The notes beneath the pieces are model-generated. The model was not told the DNA's origin. It saw nothing but the letters and a program-made list of their open reading frames with translations, and searched no databases. A DNA stretch of 64,000 bases from Isoetes taiwanensis. Taxonomy: Eukaryota; Streptophyta; Lycopodiopsida; Isoetales; Isoetaceae. Each line of letters opens with the position of its first letter. Within the stretch, counting starts at the first letter, position 1. The stretch spans positions 8,328,105 through 8,392,104 of the forward strand of contig JAJEKV010000051.1 of assembly GCA_021234155.1 (NCBI GenBank), read 5' to 3'. A program made the position numbers and the translations under genes. Shown here piece after piece: positions 11,720 to 22,599 of this stretch.

Positions 11720-12242
11720 ATTGTGGATATGGATGTTGATGAGGTAATCTGTACACAAACCGGCATTTCAGACAGGAGAAAACGAAGAAGAACCAAGGAA
11801 CAAGAAATGTTGAAGAAAAGACGCCAGAGGAAAAGAAGAAGAGAAGAAAAATTGGAGCTTGCAGAATTGGCAGAAGGATCCGGTTCATCAAGAAGTGCAA
11901 GCAGTAAACGCCCGTATTGTCCTTAGTTTGCTAACGTCTTTCCATAAATAGACCAAAAGAATGGAGGATAGCACGAAGAAAGAAATTTTACTTGATTTTT
12001 TGAGGGGTAAAACATTGGAAAAATTCATAGGTGAAGAATTAAAGGATTTGGAAGCCAAGAGCATCGTTATAAGGAGCCTCTGGGACTCCATGCAGACTGT
12101 CAAACTCTCTACCAGCAATGACTGCCTAGCAGCCAAGAATAGCTGCCTTGCAATGTCTGTACCACGCCGTGCAGATTCTGAAACAAGTGACAAAATCAGC
12201 CAGCGAGATCTTGGAAAGGTATTCCTAGGATGGGTCCTATAG
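11720..12242 (+). CDS. Hypothetical basic protein, possibly two exons
   Basis: An ATG at 11730 opens 65 codons with a strong bipartite nuclear-localisation-like run (RRKRRRTKEQEMLKKRRQRK) and stops at 11924. About 35 bases on, a second frame opens at 11961 (MEDSTKKEILLDFLRGKTL, EELKDLEAKSIVIRSLWDSM) and runs to 12242. The two could be joined by an intron, or be separate remnants. I do not recognise the family. The even amino-acid composition of the second part argues for real former coding sequence. Confidence 0.35.
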
Positions 12243-12659
12243 CACAACCAAGTGGCCGAAAACATTGAGTACAAATGGATCCCTCACTAGGGATAGATAA
12301 ATTTGAAAATATGAACTTTAAATGCTCCGAAACTAGACAATCATCGAGAGCATGACGAACTGAAGAAAAAGATGGTTTTATCCGCCACTAGAATGGAGAC
12401 AACTCGAATACAGTGCACTGAGCAAGAAGTCGAAGCATGCAAAGGTTGAAGCTCGACTCTAGCATATATCAATCGCGAAATGCTTTGAAACAAACATGAT
12501 GGCAAGGCATCCCTAAGGAGAAGCTCGACGACTCGCCCTCCGACAACCGAGAGATCTTCACAAAGTAACCTGCAATGAAAATCTTGAAAAAGAGAGTGAC
12601 CCATTAAAAAGTTAGGATGTACCAGCCATGGCTCGTGCCAAAGCACAATAATATATATA

Positions 12660-12930
12660 GAGTAATAAAGCTCGGAGGCTCCAGAGCCACACCGAGAAAG
12701 AAATAACAGCCGACCAATCAAAAACCGTCCGCGGAATGACCATCGCGGGAAAAATGTCTGATTAGTGCTGCCTCGGAGGCTACAGTGCCACGCCGAGAGA
12801 GAATGAAAATGAAACAATAACCTCGAAGGCCACAGTGCCACGCCGAGAAAAAATGAAAAATAAGAACACATGTACTTGCAAAGAACATCGCAAAGAAACA
12901 ATGGAGAATACATCGCAACAAAACAATGGA
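12660..12930. repeat. Three hairpin-forming CTCGG...CCGAG units
   Basis: CTCGGAGGCTACAGTGCCAC followed by GCCGAGA recurs at about 12671-12700, 12772-12800 and 12822-12850. The CTCGG and CCGAG ends can pair. The last two are about 50 bases apart; the first lies 100 bases upstream. A further pair of units, CATCGCAA.GAAACAATGGAG, stands at 12885-12930. A minus-strand ORF of 236 codons across the area is hydrophobic and low-complexity and was not accepted. Confidence 0.65.
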
Positions 12931-13485
12931 GGATGCCAGAGACCGCAAAGCAATCCAAAAAGGTATAGAAGAATAGGCGAAAACTAAGGATGATTAAGAA
13001 ATGAGCAACTGCAACAATGGAACGGAATACTGGGAAACAGAAAAAAGACATGACCTATTGCAGGCGATTCATCAAGGGAGGGAGGGTGAGGGAAACTGGT
13101 AGGATAGAGAAGGAGGAGAAAAACTAGCTCAAGAGAACGCCGATGAATGGAAACGAGAGAAGAGACAGAATAAATAGGAGATGTGAGGAGGGACGTCCCC
13201 ATCCAAGGAATGTCGGTTCTATTGCTATTGCAATAGAACCGTGGCATTAGGTGTTCACCCAAGAAACCTGCAAAAGGCAAAGAAAAGAGGGAAGAGATCG
13301 ATTACAATGGTGGGAAATGGGTTTCTTACAAGAGGGCTAAAAGATTCGATGCAATTTCAGATGAACATATAGAAAAGATTCAAAAATTTTGGATTGAGAA
13401 CACCAGAGTGTCTCCTAACACAAAGGATGTTAGAACTAGAAGATAGAGAAATGTAAGAGAAGAACATGCTGCCCACTATCTGGAG

Positions 13486-13855
13486 CAATGTTGTTCAAAT
13501 ACGCGTATTTTTTTAAAATACATACGTACCCTCCCGTACCGTACGGTACACGTATTTTTTAAAAAATACGTCTGCAGCTTTTTAAAAAAAAACAGACACA
13601 AGTTTTTCAAAATAGACTTACTTTGTACTCAATAGGGATTGAACCTGGATCTCCTACATAACAAATTAGCATGCTAACCAACATTCCAACAATCTATTTG
13701 TAGTTTAGTTTTATTTTTAGTAATATTTAAGGCTTTTCTTTTAATTTAAAAAAAAACGTATTTTAAGCACTTTAAGCACGTATGACAAAAAATACGTATT
13801 TTTTCAAAAAATACGCTTCGGACGTACGGTACGGTATACGTACGGTACAACATTG
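13486..13855. mobile_element. hAT-type MITE with exact 8-bp TSD
   Basis: The element starts CAATGTTGTTC (13486) and ends GTACAACATTG (13855), so the outer nine bases are perfect inverted repeats. Directly outside both ends is ATCTGGAG (13478-13485 and 13856-13863). An 8-bp duplication with CA...TG ends is the hAT signature. The subterminal parts are rich in TACGTATTTTTT and GTACGGTAC palindromes. It encodes nothing. Confidence 0.9.
13635..13680 (-). other. tRNA-like A and B boxes inside the MITE
   Basis: The minus strand carries TGGTTAGCATGC (A-box-like, 13669-13680) and, 24 bases on, GGTTCAATCCC (B-box-like, 13635-13645). This is the layout of a pol III internal promoter. No complete cloverleaf is evident, so it is tRNA-derived sequence rather than a tRNA gene. 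Confidence 0.5.
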
Positions 13856-14275
13856 ATCTGGAGGAATCACAGGTTAGTTTATTTCTGTTAATCATGTTTT
13901 CTTAGTTATGGTGCTTAGTATGGTGGTCCATGTGGTGGTTATTGTGTTGTACAGTGATTGTGGTGTACTGTATGCAGCATGTGAATTGTGTGTAGTTGAC
14001 TCTAGTCTGAAATGCAATATTTAATGTTTGGAATATTATTAGAACATGACAGAATTGAGTACTCCTTTACTGGGTGTGTGTACAGTCTAAAAATATTTGA
14101 GCTATAACTAACTGATCCTGAGATACAAATTTTTGTTGAATAAAGACAATCAGATTCAAGCACAGCTCTGTTGGAAAGTATGATATATTAAAAAAGGATC
14201 TTACAAAATTTGGCTTTACAAAATTTGGCTTTCCATTGAAAGCTCAACAGAAACTAAATTTACATGCATGATTTC

Positions 14276-14820
14276 CTAAGCAACGTGAAATGCCGGTATG
14301 ACCGGCTCGAAACCGGTGCATCCAAAATTATTGTTTTCTCGCACTAAAGCATCTAAGCTTTCTGCGGTCATCCCCTGTAAACTTAACAGATGAGGTTTGC
14401 CGTGCTTCCTCGCATCCCCCGGTGGTAAATACGCGCATTCTCGCCAAGAAAAATCAAACTGCGCAGTCGAGGCCGGACAAGTGACAGAGAACAAATATAC
14501 CAAATTTTGCAAAGAATGTAACATAAGCTCATGAACTCGGTCTAAGAGCTCTCTTCCCTCAATCGACTCCAAGCATAGCCATTGAAGGCCCAAAGATCCA
14601 AATCTGTTGTATGCCTTTAGGTTGGATTCGAAATCAAGAAAAGAAGGTGGATTTAGGCATATCCACCTTCAGAGATTTATCACGAGCCCTGTTTAACATG
14701 TGCCGAATGCCCTCCTCGGTCACCCTACAATAGCCGTAGTGATCTCTGAACATGGATCCTACCATGTTGCCGGAATGAACTTCTTCGATTTGGCGCGAAT
14801 TGGGAATGAAACACCAAAAA
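14276..14820 (-). pseudogene. Unidentified former coding region
   Basis: A 105-codon reading frame (14276-14593) includes LLDRVHELMLHSLQNLVYLF and GDARKHGKPHLLSLQGM. Upstream on the same strand another frame has WCFIPNSRQIEEVHSGNM and FRDHYGYCRVTEEGIRHML. Natural composition over about 500 bases suggests old coding sequence split by a frameshift near 14,640. I do not recognise it. Confidence 0.35.
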
Positions 14821-14940
14821 TCAGACGTAGGAACAGGATTTAGGACCCAGATCCTTTTCTAATGATTAGAAGAGGAATGTAATTATTATCAGGGTGTACG
14901 AGGCTAGGCAGATTTTTATGTCGAATTTAAATAGGATAAA

Positions 14941-15685
14941 AGTGATGTGATGTGATGTGTGGTGTGGTGTGGTGTGGTGTGGTGTGGTGTGGTGTGGGTT
15001 GCGTTATGTCCATGGTGTCATGTGGGTGTGTGCATGTTAATGTATGATCTGGAGAATCTCCCCCCTCACCCCACCACACCCCATCTATCCCACCACCATA
15101 GACTACCACCACATCTTTGCGACCACCACATTACCACCACATGCACACACATCCCACCACATCCCACGCCACACCCCTCCACCACCACCACCACACTCCA
15201 CCACCACCACATCACACCACAATCCACAACACCACCACTACACCCCCCCCCACCACACTCCACCACACACCACCACGACCACCACACCCCACCACCACAC
15301 TCCACCACACCACATCATAGCACCACACACCACTACACACACCACCACCACCACCCCACCACCACCACACACACACACACCCACCACCACCACCCCCCCA
15401 CCACCCCCCCCACCACCACGCCCCACCACCACCCACACACCACTCCACCACCACCCCCACCACCACCACACACCACTCCACCACCCCCCACCACCACAAT
15501 CCACCACCACCACCCCCCACCACCACACTCCACACTCCACCATTTGGTGTATGGTGTGTGGTGAATGGTATGGTGTGTGGTGGGGTGTGGTGTGGTGTGT
15601 GTAATGTACACAAAGACTAAGGTGCTCGCTCCGTGAATATGATGAGTGTGGGGCATGGTATGGTGCATGGTTTGGTGTGGTATAC
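14941..15685. repeat. CCA-rich array, left arm
   Basis: GTGGT units (14944-15000), then ACC/CAC repeats (about 15060-15540), then GTGGT-rich sequence (15545-15685). Long ORFs here are His/Pro/Thr or Val/Trp/Gly strings and are artefacts. Confidence 0.95.
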
Positions 15686-15729
15686 ACATCCCAACAGTTT
15701 AGTGTTCATTTCATGCGTATGCTATTGTT

Positions 15730-17520
15730 CAAGAAGTTTCGGACCAACATCCGTAAATTAAGATTCGCCTTCGAGCTTTTGAGAAGCTAAAATCCTGGTT
15801 TGTTGTGAAATTGAAGGACTTCAATAGTTGTTGTTGCATTCAAAGACGTGAGGATGCAAATGCTAGTGGATGGACTCAATGGGATGAGAACCAAACATCC
15901 AAGAATTGCACTTGCACCTGCGATGTTTGTAGATCACATGAACTTGGTCAATGCAGGGCACACCAAAGATAAAATTGCAAGTACAGAAGCTTGTGGAGAT
16001 CTATATTGTGTCCAAAGAGTGAATTAGATGAGTTTCACAAGAAGGTGCATCCTTGGAAATTGTGAGTCGTGTGGAATCAAGAAGTTTCGACTGGCCCATG
16101 GAAGGAAGTGGCAAGTAGGAAAGTGAAATGGGAGTACATTGACTATGAAAAGACAACGCCTCGAAGTTACGGTAGGAGACCTCACTCATCAAGTACAATG
16201 AGACGTAACCCAAGGAGCTTCGGATAAACCGAAAAGCGTCTAAAAAATCTTTCCAATTGCATAATTTCGGTACCAATGGCGGGCAAAAGCGGTTTAAGGA
16301 GCTTCGGAGAATCTCCCAGCCAGATGCATGTCTCTGCAGAGTGGATTTTGCAGAGAACTATACATTCAAGAAACAAGAGGAGGTGCGGTCGATCTTACTG
16401 GGTCAATAACCAGATTACCATTTGGTTCAAATAACATATCAGTATGACTCAGTGGCAGATGAGATTATCAAGGAAACACATTACTATGTATCAGATGATA
16501 GGGAACACGATATTTTTGTTCGGTGCAACACCGCTTCATGAAGCACCACAAATATCCGGAGCGTAAAGGAAGGGTTCCAAAGAGACATTATGTGTTTTCA
16601 GATGGTGCAGCATCTCAATTCAAGGCTTCTAAACCATTTTACTTTGTGGCTAGGTACACAAACGATACTGATGTCTATATGATGTGGAATTTTTTTGGTT
16701 CTAACCACGGAAAGGTGAACACGATGGCAAAGCTGCCGAGTTGAAGAGATGGTTAAGACAACCGCAATTAAAATACTGGCCCGAAAGAAAAATTGGGTAA
16801 TGCTCATGAAGTGGTAGAAGTTGCCGAAGAGATGTTTACTTGTGGAACATCCGAAAGGGATGAACACATCTAAAACCAAGAAGAGGAAGAATATAAAAAG
16901 GTTCTTTTGGGAAGTCAAGGTGGAGGATATAGATAGAAAGAAAGCATGGGGTGCGAAAAGGATTTTGGACACTAGGCGCATCCATTGTGTACATGCATTC
17001 AATCCCGAATCTCCATTGCGCTTTGCACACGAGGGAACTTTCATGCTTCGCAGCCTAACGCTTGGATGGCATGTGGGACGGTTGTGTGAACAAGCACTAC
17101 GTTGATGATTGGAAACTTCAAGTTATTGTACCATCCTCCAATGTGCATGCCGACATTGAGGACCGTAAATCAGCCGCAGGTCCTTGTTCTCCTCCAATCC
17201 CACGATGTTAGCGAGAGGCACTTAGAGTTGGTGATAATTTTGTTTGTTGTTGCTCGAAAGGGAATGATGAGGGTTCTGAATTTTGGATTACGATGTGCAC
17301 AAAACCAAAATGGATAGTGTAGAAAGACTTCCAACTCAATGGAACATGGTACCTCATGGGATAGTGTCATAGAAGGTATGTATTACAAGAAGGGCGCAAG
17401 ATCAACCGGGCGGCTATGATCTTTGCAAAGAAAACGCATTTAGGCATAGTATTCACAACACGTATCCGTGGCAATCGGACTTCACATGCCACCAACTAAA
17501 CGTCGAAAACAGACTATATA
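15730..17520 (+). pseudogene. Transposase-like protein (FSDGAASQFK type), decayed
   Basis: Pieces in shifting frames line up in a sensible order: FEKLKSWFVVKLKDFNSCCC, CTCTCDVCRS, KWEYIDYEKT, then the long clean stretch at 16523-16744 with HRFMKHHKYPERKG, RHYVFSDGAASQFKASKPF and MMWNFFGSNHGK, then RRIHCVHAFNPESPLRFA, a Cys/Trp-containing segment, and VCCCSKGNDEGSEFWI. The SDG..QFK and HGKG...G blocks recur in large proteins that I associate with mobile elements in fish, cnidarian and plant genomes, but I cannot name the superfamily with confidence. Several frameshifts make it non-functional. Confidence 0.5.
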
Positions 17521-17769
17521 TAGGCCGGATCCTTTAGATGAGGAGAAAATTTTACGAATTTACCCAAGTTCTTTTCGATGATGATGAAATGTAAAACCAT
17601 TCTCAGTAGTTTTCGAAACTCATGTGAAGTTTTGTGCTTCAAATTGTGAAAATGAGTTTGTCTTGATTTCTTTTGAAGATTTGAATTCTTCAAAAACACT
17701 TGATTCCTTTGTTTGTGAGATGAATTGAATATGAATTTTCATTGAAATGAATCGAGGTTACAATAACAA

Positions 17770-18800
17770 TTATGTACATAAGAAAGATATACTGATTTTA
17801 AGTACGAGGTGACTCATGCACCTACATACTTCCCAATACATATGTTCCTCTCGGTTCCAAAACTTTGTTGCTTCTAATCTTAAAACTTCAAGCATGAACA
17901 CTCTAACATCAACTAGATCCCCGGTCTGAAAATGTCCACAACCTGCGCAGTTAACCACACTTTGTCAATAATGAGTTTGGTTTGTTCCTTTGATTTAAGT
18001 TGACTTACTAGATCGGGCAACAATATATTCACTCCTTTTAAGTACCCCTCACAAATTTGTGTGCATAAACAAACATACGGCAGGGCCACATGAATGACCA
18101 TCGGTTTGAAGAGGCGCTTAAAATTTTCACAACATCCGAGGTTGTAAAGCTGAAATTATTGTGTCCAAGCAATTCCGTGAACCTCGCACTCAAAGTTTGT
18201 TGGACATTGTGCCACAACAAAAAAATGCAATGAGCAAGCACTAACCTCTCAATATGTCTCCGCTGCCATGCAAGCCCGAGCTATCAAAGTGATATATCCC
18301 CGGTTTATATCTCCGCGAGAGGCAAATAGTGGCTTACAATCGAAAACAGTCCGTGATGTCCATCACAAGCGGGCAAAAACATGTCTTGGCACTTATCCGC
18401 ATTCACATGTTTCCTTATTGTTTTGTAACTATTTGTGTCCTTGGACAATGTCGAAAGAAAAAGAGGGTCAAAGAAATGAAAGGGATGGCTCATTCCTTGG
18501 AGAATCAAGTAGTATTCCATGTATCTCGCAAACATATGCATATCATCCGGCACAATCTCGATGATCACAAATCGATGAAAGTATCACCTTGAGAAGAGGA
18601 GGATCAATTGATCATTGAACCACCGCGTGACGCTTCCAAAATTTTGATGTCGGTGGAGCTAATCACGGCGGTTTCAGTTCCACTCAAAGACCACTTCCGG
18701 ATGTGTATTTGGCTTTAGATAGTCGTGGACCTGCCAAGCTCTATCATCTCTAGTTCTAAACACACGCATGAGAACATTTGCTCACAATCCATTCAAATAT
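17770..18800 (-). pseudogene. Ulp1-like cysteine protease fragment, decayed
   Basis: Minus-strand pieces read MIIEIVPDDMHMFARYMEYY, HGLFSIVSHYLPLAE, YKPGIYHFDSSGL, then QTDGHSCGPAVCLFMH. The last matches the C48 (Ulp1/SENP) active-site block QxNGxDCGxxVC with Ser for Asp, and the preceding FDSS matches the strand carrying the catalytic Asp. The histidine block is not clear. C48 domains are often carried by large plant DNA transposons. The pieces lie in three frames with stops. Confidence 0.45.
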
Positions 18801-18879
18801 TTTAAATTGAAAAAAGTACAACACATATCATAGAAATTCTTTTACTTATATTGACTTTCAAAGAGTTTTACAAGATTCA

Positions 18880-19550
18880 TTTATGAAAATACTTGTCGAG
18901 CATTTTCATGCAATTCTTGCCGACTCTTGAGAATCCCACATGTTCCACATTTGATGTTCCTTCACATAAGCCGGCACACTTTCTCGCCGAAGTCCCTCCA
19001 CCATGGTTTGAGTTGCTCCAAAAGGAAATTGGAATCCAACCTTTACGGGAGCAAAACTATTTGGACATATCATTGTGTTCTACCGGTTGGCGTAACCCTT
19101 ATATCTGGCCATCTATCAACAATGTGTTTGTCACCGGTATCTCCAAAATTTCGTACACTTTGGACAGATCCTTAAGGAAAATTGGCTTATTAACCACTTT
19201 TAATTTTGTGTTGGTGCGATCATCCGATTCCAAATAAAAAGAAATCAGCCCCTTATATTCCTGCAACAACTTTCTCCAAACAAGTCAACATTACTCTTAG
19301 CCATCTTTGGACCACAATGCAATCTCAAATTTTGAAAAACACCATTCTAAGAACTCCTGAAATCCAGGCACGGAAAGTGCGAACTTTTGATGGTTCAATT
19401 TGGATCTTCCGGTTCTACCGATGCAGGATCCTCTTTTCAAGTCATAAAACTTGCCTAAAACCCCATTAAAATCCGAACAAGGAGAATTTGAGTTAACCTC
19501 TTGGTTTTGTTGGTTGAGGTTGTATTGGACTCGTTGAGCGATCTGCATCT
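18880..19550 (-). pseudogene. FCP1/NIF phosphatase-like, second decayed copy
   Basis: On the minus strand SDFNGVLGKFYDLKRGSC aligns with the DxDGxL start of the FCP1 domain (Asp kept, second Asp is Asn). VPGFQEFLEWCFSKFEIALW fits the next helix and strand, and KPIFLKDLSKVYEI and TNTLLIDGQ match the later DDSPYK region. The order is complete, over about 650 bases, but with frameshifts and stops. The copy at 1.6-2.2 kb has the same architecture and also Asn in the catalytic motif, so both may come from one expanded FCP1-like family. Confidence 0.65.
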
Positions 19551-20099
19551 TGTCCAGGATCCGGGTTTTTCTTTGTCAACTTCATCACCGCATCCGCATT
19601 TGGCTCATATTCAAAGACCAAAACTTTTTTTCGGTGAAGGACCCCGCATGAGAATGAATCTCAAGGGAATTAATTTTTCCCCTAAATCGACGCATTTAGG
19701 AATCTCTTCGTCATGGCTTCCAAATTCGCGTTAGCATTTATCTCTCGCAACATAATTGAAATGAGGAAGACCACGTAAAAAATACAAAATAAATCATGTA
19801 TGTGGCATCGGTGACTTACTTGATAATGATCGCATTCAGACTATCCAAATTTCGTTTTGGAGTCTCCATGCCACAAGAAATGGGATTGACTTAGGAGTAT
19901 CAAATGGGGTGAATTCTAGGTACAACCGGAGGTATCTTGCGATCTCATAACTCGATCGAGGCGTGGATCAATTGTTGGATATCCTTGGTCTCAAATTTCG
20001 CACTTCGCAAACACTAAGTTAGTAGACCTGTGACAACATCGGTAAAACATTAGTTAAGGCACTTGTTTGCGTGAATCTATATTGTTTGCAAACAATATC

Positions 20100-20240
20100 A
20101 AGCCCGGTGAGTTGACAACCATTCAAGAGGGTCACGCACCGGGCTTTTTACTCTCTTTTCGATGTTCCTGTTTATATATATCTAAAGTGCCCCTAAAATG
20201 AGCGGCGATCTCATCCTCCTGGGGCACTTTAGATACAATA
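20100..20240. other. Two adjacent hairpins
   Basis: AGCCCGGTG...CACCGGGCT pairs across 20103-20151, and ATCTAAAGTGCCCC (20180-20193) pairs perfectly with GGGGCACTTTAGAT (20221-20234). They lie between the FCP1-like and coiled-coil fragments; a role as transcript ends is a guess. Confidence 0.5.
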
Positions 20241-20529
20241 AACGTGACAAGCAAAAGAGACTAAGCCAACCAGGGATGGAAGAGACTAAGCCGTGATGAA
20301 AGAGACCCGAGTACAAGCATCGAGACTTCCCAAACCTTGCTTTCACCCCTCTTTGGACTTACTTGTGTCTATTGGTTCTTGTGGTACCACTTTCGAACAC
20401 CAAAAGCCAAAAGCCATGTCTCACTCATATGTGGCCACAACCGGGCTGCAGCAGGTTCTAGAGTGTCTCGCAAAACAAATTCAAAATCAATAGAGTCTTT
20501 AGACGAGGGTTAGAGATGATAATATTTAC

Positions 20530-21067
20530 CTCAAATGGTGTGATAGACATGGAATGTGATATCGGTGGATCGCGATTCGCTATCACAACCGGCAACATTT
20601 TTTACCCTCCCATTTCGCACAACGTCCACAAAATGGACAACCTTCATCATCCTCTTCTTACGCCTCGGGAAGCATTGGAAGTGCAGATCTAAAGGAGTGT
20701 CATGACCACCACTACGCCGGAAAAATCTCAAATCTTTGCATTCGAGGTAGCAGCTCCAGCAGTAAGTCTTCACATGCCTTTAGCTCAATTTCAGTTTCTG
20801 TTAATTCCTTATTTAATTGTTTCAGCCCAGGCAACACTGTACCATTTAGCTCTTCATCCTTTAGTTCGCTTACAACCCAACACCCTCTCGCCGCTTTGGA
20901 TTTGTCATGATTGATTGCCATCCGTGCCAAATCAGCTCTAATTTCGATGCTTTATGCTCCATCAACTCAATCTTTCTTTTGATATCATTTTTCCTATCCT
21001 CGTTTGCTTGCAATCGTTGCTTGCATCTATCAAACCTAGCTGATGTTGCAGCCAACCATTCCTTCAC
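20530..21067 (-). pseudogene. Coiled-coil protein fragment
   Basis: Two overlapping minus-strand frames give charged helical sequence: LVKEWLAATSARFDRCKQRL, RKNDIKRKIELMEHKASKLE, then ELNGTVLPGLKQLNKELTET and ELKACEDLLLELLPRM. Heptad-like Leu spacing points to a coiled coil. A frame change near 20,900 separates the parts. The segment starts right next to the right-hand GGT array. Family unknown. Confidence 0.4.
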
Positions 21068-21122
21068 AAGTCTGCCATAGCACTACGTATATGTCAGCCT
21101 CCTAACATAGTAAGCCACGTCT

Positions 21123-21786
21123 TCGATGGAAAACCACAATCACACACCACACAACACAAGGTAGTCTCTACACACCACATACCACACACCACACACATAC
21201 GCCGCAGATGGGCACACACCACACAACACACCGTGGTGGTGGTGGTGGTGTCCGTGGTGGTGGTGGGGGGGGTGGTGGTGGTGGTGGTGGTGTGTGTGGT
21301 GGTGGTGGGAGGTGGTGGGGGCGTGGTGGAGTGTGGTGATGGGGTGTGGGACATGGTGGAGTGTGGTGATGGGGTGTGGTGGTGGTGGGGTGTGGTGTGG
21401 TGGTGGGGTGTGGTGTGGTTGGTGTGGGAGGTGGTGATGGGGTGTGGTGGGTGGTGGTGGAGTGTGGGGTGTGGTGGTGGGGTGGGTGTGGTGTGGTTGT
21501 GGTGGGAGTGTGGTGGTGGTGGATTGTGGTGTGGGACATGGTGGAGTCCGGTGGTGTGGTGTGGTGGTGGTGGAGTGTGGTGGTGGTGGTGGAGTGTGGT
21601 GGTGGTGGTGGAATGTGGTGGAGTGTGGTGGTGGTGGAGTGTGGTGGTGGAGGTGGTGGTGGTGTGTGGTGTGGGAGTGTGGCGGTGGGAGATGGTAGAG
21701 TGTAGTGGTGGGAGATCGTGGGGGGTGTGGTGTGGGACATGGTGGATGCCAACAACTCATCACCACCACACATACCTCATATATCA
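21123..21786. repeat. GGT-rich array, right arm
   Basis: CCACAC-rich lead (21130-21230), TGG/GTG repeats (21232-21745), then a short CACCACCACAC tract (21757-21785). It mirrors the left arm in order and orientation. Confidence 0.95.
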
Positions 21787-21789
21787 TTC

Positions 21790-22560
21790 GCATCCATTGC
21801 ACGAAATGCCCCACGTGATGGCATCATAGAGACACAACATGACAATACACCAACATGATGCAAAATGGTAGTAGACATACCCGATTCTTGAAGTGGATTT
21901 GATGTTACCTTTTACGTGTTGATAGAAACAATCTAGATCAAGCTTGAGATTTTTTCTCGTTGTAACACAACTAATAATTGAACATACCGAATGGCATGTT
22001 TTGGTCTCGAACATTGCTCTGCTTTTCTTTTTGATTGTGAGTTCAGATTGAATGTGTGGTCTAGAGGAACCTGATTTGGTTATTTCCCTATCATCTTCAT
22101 CATCCCTCGCCACTTTTACTATTTTCCTCCTCGTCGGGTTGGATTTGCCTATGCTTTCTCTTGGGTCTAGAAGAACTGCCTCGGCTTTCTCATCGGGAGT
22201 TTTATAATAATCCGAGAAGCTCTTCCACTAATGTAGCCTCCCCTTTATATGCGGATAATAAGCCCTTGCCCAAGTTCCAGAGCCATTCCACCCCATGTAT
22301 GTGGCTTCCCTGTAATTCTTTTGTAAATTTGCATGAACTCTTTGTATTGTTCATTGCTCGATTCTTCAACTGCACAAAGAAAACATATGCCTTAATTTTT
22401 CGGTTTGAACAAAACATTTGGGGAAAATACACGTGAGCCGATTTATTTGGAACTCTGTCACCCCAAAGCTTCTTTTAGATCTTCGTGGGGCACAATCTCT
22501 TGTTTGAGGAGAGATTTCATCGTGTAACCAAGTGGCGCTCAATCCACTCCATTAGGGTTC
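21790..22560 (-). pseudogene. Unidentified coding remnant beyond right arm
   Basis: Minus-strand frames contain WGDRVPNKSAHVYFPQMFC, RKIKAYVFFVQLKNRAMN, HGVEWLWNLGKGLL and then a charged, Ser-rich piece ARDDEDDREITKSGSSRP. The flow suggests one gene read leftwards, perhaps the 5' part of the coiled-coil fragment on the other side of the array. If so the array would be an insertion or an intron. Function not recognised. Confidence 0.35.
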
Positions 22561-22599
22561 AATCGGCAAGAAGCGGCAAAAAAAACAGAGGAAGAGGTG

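Larger units (their letters stand above)
14941..21786. mobile_element. Putative foldback-type element with GGT/ACC arms
   Basis: Two low-complexity arms face each other in inverted orientation (14941-15685 and 21123-21786). Each arm, read from outside in, is a short GTGG tract, a CCA-rich tract of about 480-510 bases, then a GTGG tract. The 5.4 kb between them holds decayed protein-coding pieces on both strands, one of them transposase-like. Long inverted arms built of short tandem repeats are known from foldback elements. No target duplication was found, and the coding pieces on the right seem to continue past the arm, so two independent arrays within a larger element remain possible. Confidence 0.4.

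Noticed and set aside
12341-13051. 236-codon minus-strand ORF
   Set aside because: Hydrophobic Phe/Ser/Leu-rich reading of the hairpin minisatellite and A-rich strand; no motif.
15044-15687. Long His/Pro/Thr or Val/Trp/Gly ORFs on both strands
   Set aside because: They are translations of the CCA/GGT array; no natural composition.
21140-21829. Long ORFs in the right GGT array
   Set aside because: Same artefact of low-complexity repeats.
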